Assembly (NCBI GenBank): GCA_964244695.1
Contig: CAXTJZ010000161.1
Location: 1 to 9,055, forward strand
Source: BOG-908 sp964244695
GTDB taxonomy: Bacteria; Pseudomonadota; Alphaproteobacteria; Acetobacterales; Acetobacteraceae
Direction of reading: 5' to 3'
DNA: 9,055 bases
Every line of letters starts with the position of its first letter. Position 1 is the stretch's first letter. A program made the translations under genes and the position numbers. Shown here in pieces: positions 5,971 to 9,055 of the stretch. The notes under the pieces were generated by a model. The model had not been told where the DNA came from. It ran no database searches and worked only from the letters and a program-made list of their open reading frames with translations.

Positions 5971-6043
5971 AAAAGGAGCAAAGTCGAATGCGGAAGGAGC
6001 AAAAGTCTTTGGTCCTTTTTTCGAAAAAGGACTGCTTGCTTCC
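5948..6043. repeat. Paired-arm palindromic repeat, copy 4 (short form, arms B and A)
   Basis: It lies between the convergent ends of folD and the exported repeat-protein gene. Exact 9-bp terminal inverted repeats, GGAAGCAAG (5948-5956) and CTTGCTTCC (6035-6043), bound it. The left arm has a B-type outer stem strand CTTC (5959-5962) that pairs with GGAG (5975-5978) through one wobble pair. The right arm, read in reverse, is type A, with stem GTCC...GGAC (6012-6032) and the inner CAAAGACTTTTGCTCC. It matches the left arm of copy 1 closely. The core is very short. The left arm encodes the end of FolD; the right end shares base 6043 with the TAG stop of the neighbouring gene. Confidence 0.83.
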
Positions 6044-8133
6044 TATTTATAGTAAACCTCCACGGTAACTTGGCTGGCCGTTCCCACCACGCTCGTGTCG
6101 TTGTCGGCCATGCTGCCTGATGTCACGTCCAACGCGATCCCGGAGCTGAACACTAGGCCCACGTTGCTGCTCGTGGTCTGGCAACCCCCGGCCGGCAGCA
6201 GCTTGCTGATCGCCGGCGTGCTGGTGCCGACCGTCGGTGCGGTCGCCAGCGCGAAAAGACGCAAATAGGCGGCCGCGGCGCCGCTGTTGCAGGCTTCGTA
6301 GCCATAGACCATGCCAGTGGTGGATTTCACATTCGCCGCCATGGCCGACGAGGCCGCGTTGATCGCCCGGTATATGCTAGCGCCGCCGCTGCTGACCGCC
6401 TGCTGGTAGGTCGGCACGTTGTTCGCACTCGGCACGGTGACGACGTAGAGGTGGCCGGAGGTGTCACACGCCACCGCACCTTGCTGGCCCGCATTGAAGG
6501 TCGGCAGCGTGGTGTTGGCCAGACAGCCCATCACCACGGACGAGGTAGCTGTGGCGGTGCCCGGCGCCACCGGTGCCAGCGGCGAGACCTGGTTGGCGGC
6601 GGTGGCCGCCCCCGCCGGCAACGGCAGCGCCGCCGCGGAGACCGCCTGGGTGGTTGGCAGGTTGGAGACCGACACCGATCCGATGGCGTTGCTGCCGGCG
6701 GACAGGCCCACAGTGGCGGCGAAGTTTGACACGGCGACCGTCCCGATCGCGTTGCTGCCGGAAGGCAAAGCGGGCAGCGAGTTGATGTCGACGAACCCGA
6801 TGTCATTGCTGCCGGCCGGCAATGCGGGAAGGGACGACACGCCGAGCGCGGTGCCCGCGCTCAGCCCGATAGTCCAGCTTCCCGCCTGGCTGACGCTGCC
6901 CGACACGCTCTGCATGCTGGGAAAATTGGAGATGCCGACGGTGCCGATGGCGTTACTGCCGGCGGCGAGACCGACCGTCCAGTTGCCGCTCTCGGTGACC
7001 GCGCCGCCGGAGCCACCTCCGGGATTGGCCACGGTGACGGTGCCGATCATGTTGCTGCCTGCGCCAAGCCCGACCGTCCAGTTTCCGGCCTCGCTGACCG
7101 CGCCGATCGTGTTGCTGCCGGTGGCGAGGGCCGGCAGGGCGGAGACGCCGACGACGCCGCCCGTTGCCAGCCCAACCGTCCAGCTGCCGGCCTGGCTGAC
7201 CGCACCCACCGTGTTGCTGCCCGCGGGCAGCGCAGGCAGCGAGGATACGCCGACGCTCGTGCCCGTCGTCAGGCCGACCGTCCAGCTACCGCTCTGGCTG
7301 ACCGCGCCACCGGAGCCGCCGCCGAGGTTGGCCACAGTGACGGTGCCGATCATGCTGCTGCCCGCGCCGAGCGCCACGCTAGCGCCGGTAGCAAGGCCCA
7401 CGGTGCTGCCGGAGCTTAGCCCAACGGTCCAGCTTCCTGCCTGGCTGACGCTGCCCGCCACACTCTGCACGCTCGGGAAGTTCGACACGCCCACCGTGCC
7501 GATGGCGTTGCTGCCCGCCGGGAGCGCGGGCAGTGACGATATCCCGACGACGCCGCCGGTGGCCAGCGCCACCGTCCAGTTGCCGCTCTGGCTGACCGCG
7601 CCGCCGGAACCCGCGACCGTCACCGTGCCGATCAGGCTCGTGCCGGCCCCTAGCGCCACGGTGGAGCCGGCGGCCAGGCCGACCGTGCCGATCGCGTTGC
7701 CGCCGGACCCCAAAGACACTGTCCAGGGACCCGCCTGCGTGACGCCGCCCACCGTGTAAGTGCCCGCCGCCAGGCTGACCGCCGGCGTGCCGAGCAGGCC
7801 CACGGAGCCGGTGACGCTGAGCGCTCCACCACTGATGAGCGCGTCCAGCTGTTGATCGACGACCGGGAACCGGTTGCTGGCGGAGACCGCTCCAGCCGTG
7901 CCCAGGTTGACCGTCACCGCCCCGCCGCTGCCGCCGGAACCGCCGCCGCCGAACACGCAAGGTGCGACGCCATTGCCGCTGGGGCAGAAGATCGTAACAC
8001 CTGGATAACGGTTATGCCCGTCCGGCGCGATGAAGCTGGTCTGCGCCCGCGCGGGCGGCGTCAGGCACGTGGCCGCCATCAGCGCGGCCAGACCCGGAGC
8101 ATAGGCAAAGGTCTTCTGCTGGCGAAACGACAT
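6043..8133 (-). CDS. Exported repeat-rich protein with phage-virion-like C-terminal domain
   Basis: This is a 696-residue predicted secreted or surface protein of unknown function. The ATG at 8133-8131 was chosen because GGAG lies 9 nt upstream and a signal peptide follows (MSFRQQKTF..., cleavage likely after ARA at residue 30). An upstream in-frame start at 8211 would bury that signal. After a Cys-containing N-terminal part with a Gly-Ser linker come low-complexity repeats rich in Gly, Ser, Val, Thr and Ala. They are built from (S/N)WTVGL, SLPALPAGSN, AIGTV and VSNFP motifs, suggesting a beta-solenoid or fibre. The C-terminal ~170 residues (from about MGCLANTT) contain FNAGQQGAVACDTSG, YLRLFALATAPTVGTSTPA, FSSGIALDVTSG and a terminal VEVYYK. 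This layout resembles domains I associate with phage tail and virion proteins. Six Cys remain after signal cleavage. It stands alone without phage genes nearby, so a host adhesin or a domesticated fibre is possible. Function is not assigned. Confidence 0.8.
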   Translation of the reverse strand: MSFRQQKTFAYAPGLAALMAATCLTPPARAQTSFIAPDGHNRYPGVTIFCPSGNGVAPCVFGGGGSGGSGGAVTVNLGTAGAVSASNRFPVVDQQLDALISGGALSVTGSVGLLGTPAVSLAAGTYTVGGVTQAGPWTVSLGSGGNAIGTVGLAAGSTVALGAGTSLIGTVTVAGSGGAVSQSGNWTVALATGGVVGISSLPALPAGSNAIGTVGVSNFPSVQSVAGSVSQAGSWTVGLSSGSTVGLATGASVALGAGSSMIGTVTVANLGGGSGGAVSQSGSWTVGLTTGTSVGVSSLPALPAGSNTVGAVSQAGSWTVGLATGGVVGVSALPALATGSNTIGAVSEAGNWTVGLGAGSNMIGTVTVANPGGGSGGAVTESGNWTVGLAAGSNAIGTVGISNFPSMQSVSGSVSQAGSWTIGLSAGTALGVSSLPALPAGSNDIGFVDINSLPALPSGSNAIGTVAVSNFAATVGLSAGSNAIGSVSVSNLPTTQAVSAAALPLPAGAATAANQVSPLAPVAPGTATATSSVVMGCLANTTLPTFNAGQQGAVACDTSGHLYVVTVPSANNVPTYQQAVSSGGASIYRAINAASSAMAANVKSTTGMVYGYEACNSGAAAAYLRLFALATAPTVGTSTPAISKLLPAGGCQTTSSNVGLVFSSGIALDVTSGSMADNDTSVVGTASQVTVEVYYK
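6865..7745 (-). repeat. Tandem protein-coding repeats with Trp marker (147-bp, then ~102-bp period)
   Basis: Inside the exported protein gene, the Trp codons of the (S/N/P)WT(V/I) motif fall at 7725, 7578, 7431, 7284, 7182, 7080, 6981 and 6876 (first base, minus strand). The steps are 147, 147, 147, 102, 102, 99 and 105 bases. The longer units carry an extra block (AGSGGAV, or a LATG...LGAGSSMIGTVTVAN type segment) that the shorter ones lack. DNA identity between units is high but imperfect, so the array is old or under selection rather than a fresh duplication. Confidence 0.85.
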
Positions 8134-8342
8134 CGCAAATTTCTCCCCGGGGCGCAATGGTTTGGAACCGGCGTTCCGGCCGCGCGGCACGGCCTGCGGC
8201 ACACCCGGCAAACTACCCGCTGGGCGCGGACCTGGGCAACAAAATGTTCACTCTACGTTCTTGTAACGGGCTGTAGCTGCCGGTGGCCAGCCCCTTGTGT
8301 TGGGCCTGCCTGCTCAATACATCCGGCAACAGTGAGATTGAG

Positions 8343-8375
8343 GGCCGCGTGCGGTGCTTCGGGCCGCACCCGGCC
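8343..8375 (+). promoter_or_regulatory. GC-rich hairpin in the dnaK leader
   Basis: GGCCG (8343-8347) pairs with CGGCC (8371-8375) and GTGCGG (8349-8354) with CCGCAC (8364-8369), separated by a single C-C mismatch. The loop contains CTTCGG, a UUCG-type tetraloop with its closing pair. The structure ends 7 bases before the dnaK ribosome-binding site (AGGAG, 8383-8387). No T run follows, so it is not a standard terminator. It could affect mRNA stability or translation. Confidence 0.5.
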
Positions 8376-8397
8376 GCTGAACAGGAGTTTTTCGCGT

Positions 8398-9055
8398 ATG
8401 AGCAAGGTGATCGGTATCGACCTGGGCACGACCAACTCGTGCGTGGCGATCATGGAATCCGGCGAAGTCCACGTCATCGACAACAGCGAGGGCGCGCGCA
8501 CCACGCCCAGCATGGTGGCCTTCACCGAATCAGGCGAGCGTCTGGTCGGCCAGGCTGCAAAGCGCCAGGCCGTTACCAACCCGTCCAACACGCTGTATGC
8601 GGTCAAGCGCCTCATCGGTCGCCGTTACGACGACCCGTTGGTCGCCAAGGACCGTGACCTCGTCCCCTACAAGATCGTCAAGGCCGAAAACGGCGACGCC
8701 TGGGTGGAAGCCCGTGGCGAGAAGTATGCGCCTGGCAAGATCAGCGCCGACATACTGGGCAAGATGAAGGAGACGGCCGAGGCCTATCTCGGCGAGAAGG
8801 TGACGCAGGCCGTCATTACCGTCCCCGCGTATTTCAACGACGCGCAGCGCCAGGCGACCAAGGATGCCGGCCGCATTGCCGGCCTGGACGTGTTGCGCAT
8901 CATCAACGAGCCGACCGCGGCCGCGCTGGCCTACGGCATGGACAAGAAGAACGGCGGCACAATCGCGGTCTATGACCTCGGCGGCGGCACGTTCGACGTC
9001 TCCGTGCTGGAGATCGGCGACGGCGTGTTCGAGGTGAAGTCCACCAACGGCGACA
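8398..9055 (+). CDS. dnaK: Molecular chaperone DnaK (Hsp70), N-terminal part
   Basis: The first 219 residues of the ATP-dependent Hsp70 chaperone are present; the gene continues past the window. This is most of the N-terminal half of the nucleotide-binding domain. The phosphate-1 loop IGIDLGTTNS (5-14), catalytic K70 in YAVKRLIGR, TVPAYFND (141-148), the INEPTAAALAYG segment (169-180) and phosphate-2 loop DLGGGTFDV (193-201) with T199 are all intact. With DnaJ and GrpE it refolds proteins in the cytosol and usually tunes the heat-shock response. The start is ATG 8398 with AGGAG 10 nt upstream. The 264-base gap to the divergent exported-protein gene should hold both promoters; I could not identify a convincing heat-shock promoter. 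The leader contains a GC-rich hairpin. dnaJ commonly follows, but that would lie outside. Confidence 0.99.
   Translation, partial: MSKVIGIDLGTTNSCVAIMESGEVHVIDNSEGARTTPSMVAFTESGERLVGQAAKRQAVTNPSNTLYAVKRLIGRRYDDPLVAKDRDLVPYKIVKAENGDAWVEARGEKYAPGKISADILGKMKETAEAYLGEKVTQAVITVPAYFNDAQRQATKDAGRIAGLDVLRIINEPTAAALAYGMDKKNGGTIAVYDLGGGTFDVSVLEIGDGVFEVKSTNGD

Noticed and set aside
1541..6043. The repeats as a CRISPR array
   Set aside because: The copies are 1 kb or more apart, symmetric, and separated by whole genes; there are no regular spacers.
6461..7759. A 432-codon open frame antisense to the exported repeat protein, with Pro/Leu/Thr-rich repeats
   Set aside because: It mirrors the sense repeats in a stop-poor, GC-rich region. 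It has no signal peptide or known domain, and its repeats are explained by those of the real gene.
8294..8322. CTTGTG-N15-CAATACAT as a sigma-32 promoter of dnaK
   Set aside because: Only the CTTG part fits. The -10 lacks the CCC/CY-TAT core, so the match is no better than chance in a 264-base gap.

Overview
The window is GC-rich chromosomal DNA of an alphaproteobacterium. The DnaK N-terminus, the yggT-folD pair, the single-domain response regulator and the AT-rich paired-palindrome intergenic repeats together suggest an acetic-acid-bacterium-like lineage (Acetobacteraceae). That placement is an inference; no database was searched.

Layout, left to right. The C-terminal end of a TetA/TCR-like MFS transporter (+, 2-181) converges on rsmB (-, 252-1472), a 16S rRNA m5C methyltransferase. 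Divergent from rsmB is an ArnT-like membrane glycosyltransferase (+, to 3214). A single-domain response regulator (-, 3373-3732), an exported DUF4142 protein (-, 3839-4348) and tRNA-Ala(CGC) (-, 4425-4500) follow on the minus strand. yggT (+, 4784-5104) and folD (+, 5113-5970) form a compact pair with an 8-nt gap. A long exported repeat protein with a phage-virion-like C-terminus (-, 6043-8133) converges on folD. dnaK (+, from 8398) runs off the right edge.

Most genes are ordinary housekeeping genes. The most unusual feature is a family of AT-rich, palindromic, paired-arm repeats at four gene junctions (1534-1668, 3240-3372, 4557-4738, 5948-6043). The arms come in two types whose stems differ by compensating changes (GTCC/GGAC versus CTTC/GAAG). 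The GC-rich core between the arms is not constant, but in two copies it carries its own inverted repeat. These elements touch coding ends: one supplies the last six residues and stop codon of FolD, one supplies the N-terminal ~40 codons of the longest ArnT-like reading frame, and two lie flush against stop codons of minus-strand genes. The second unusual feature is the exported protein. All eight of its tryptophans sit in one motif, spaced 49, 49, 49 and then 34, 34, 33, 35 residues apart, ahead of a C-terminal domain resembling phage virion proteins. I see no transposase, CRISPR array or integrated phage gene cluster.
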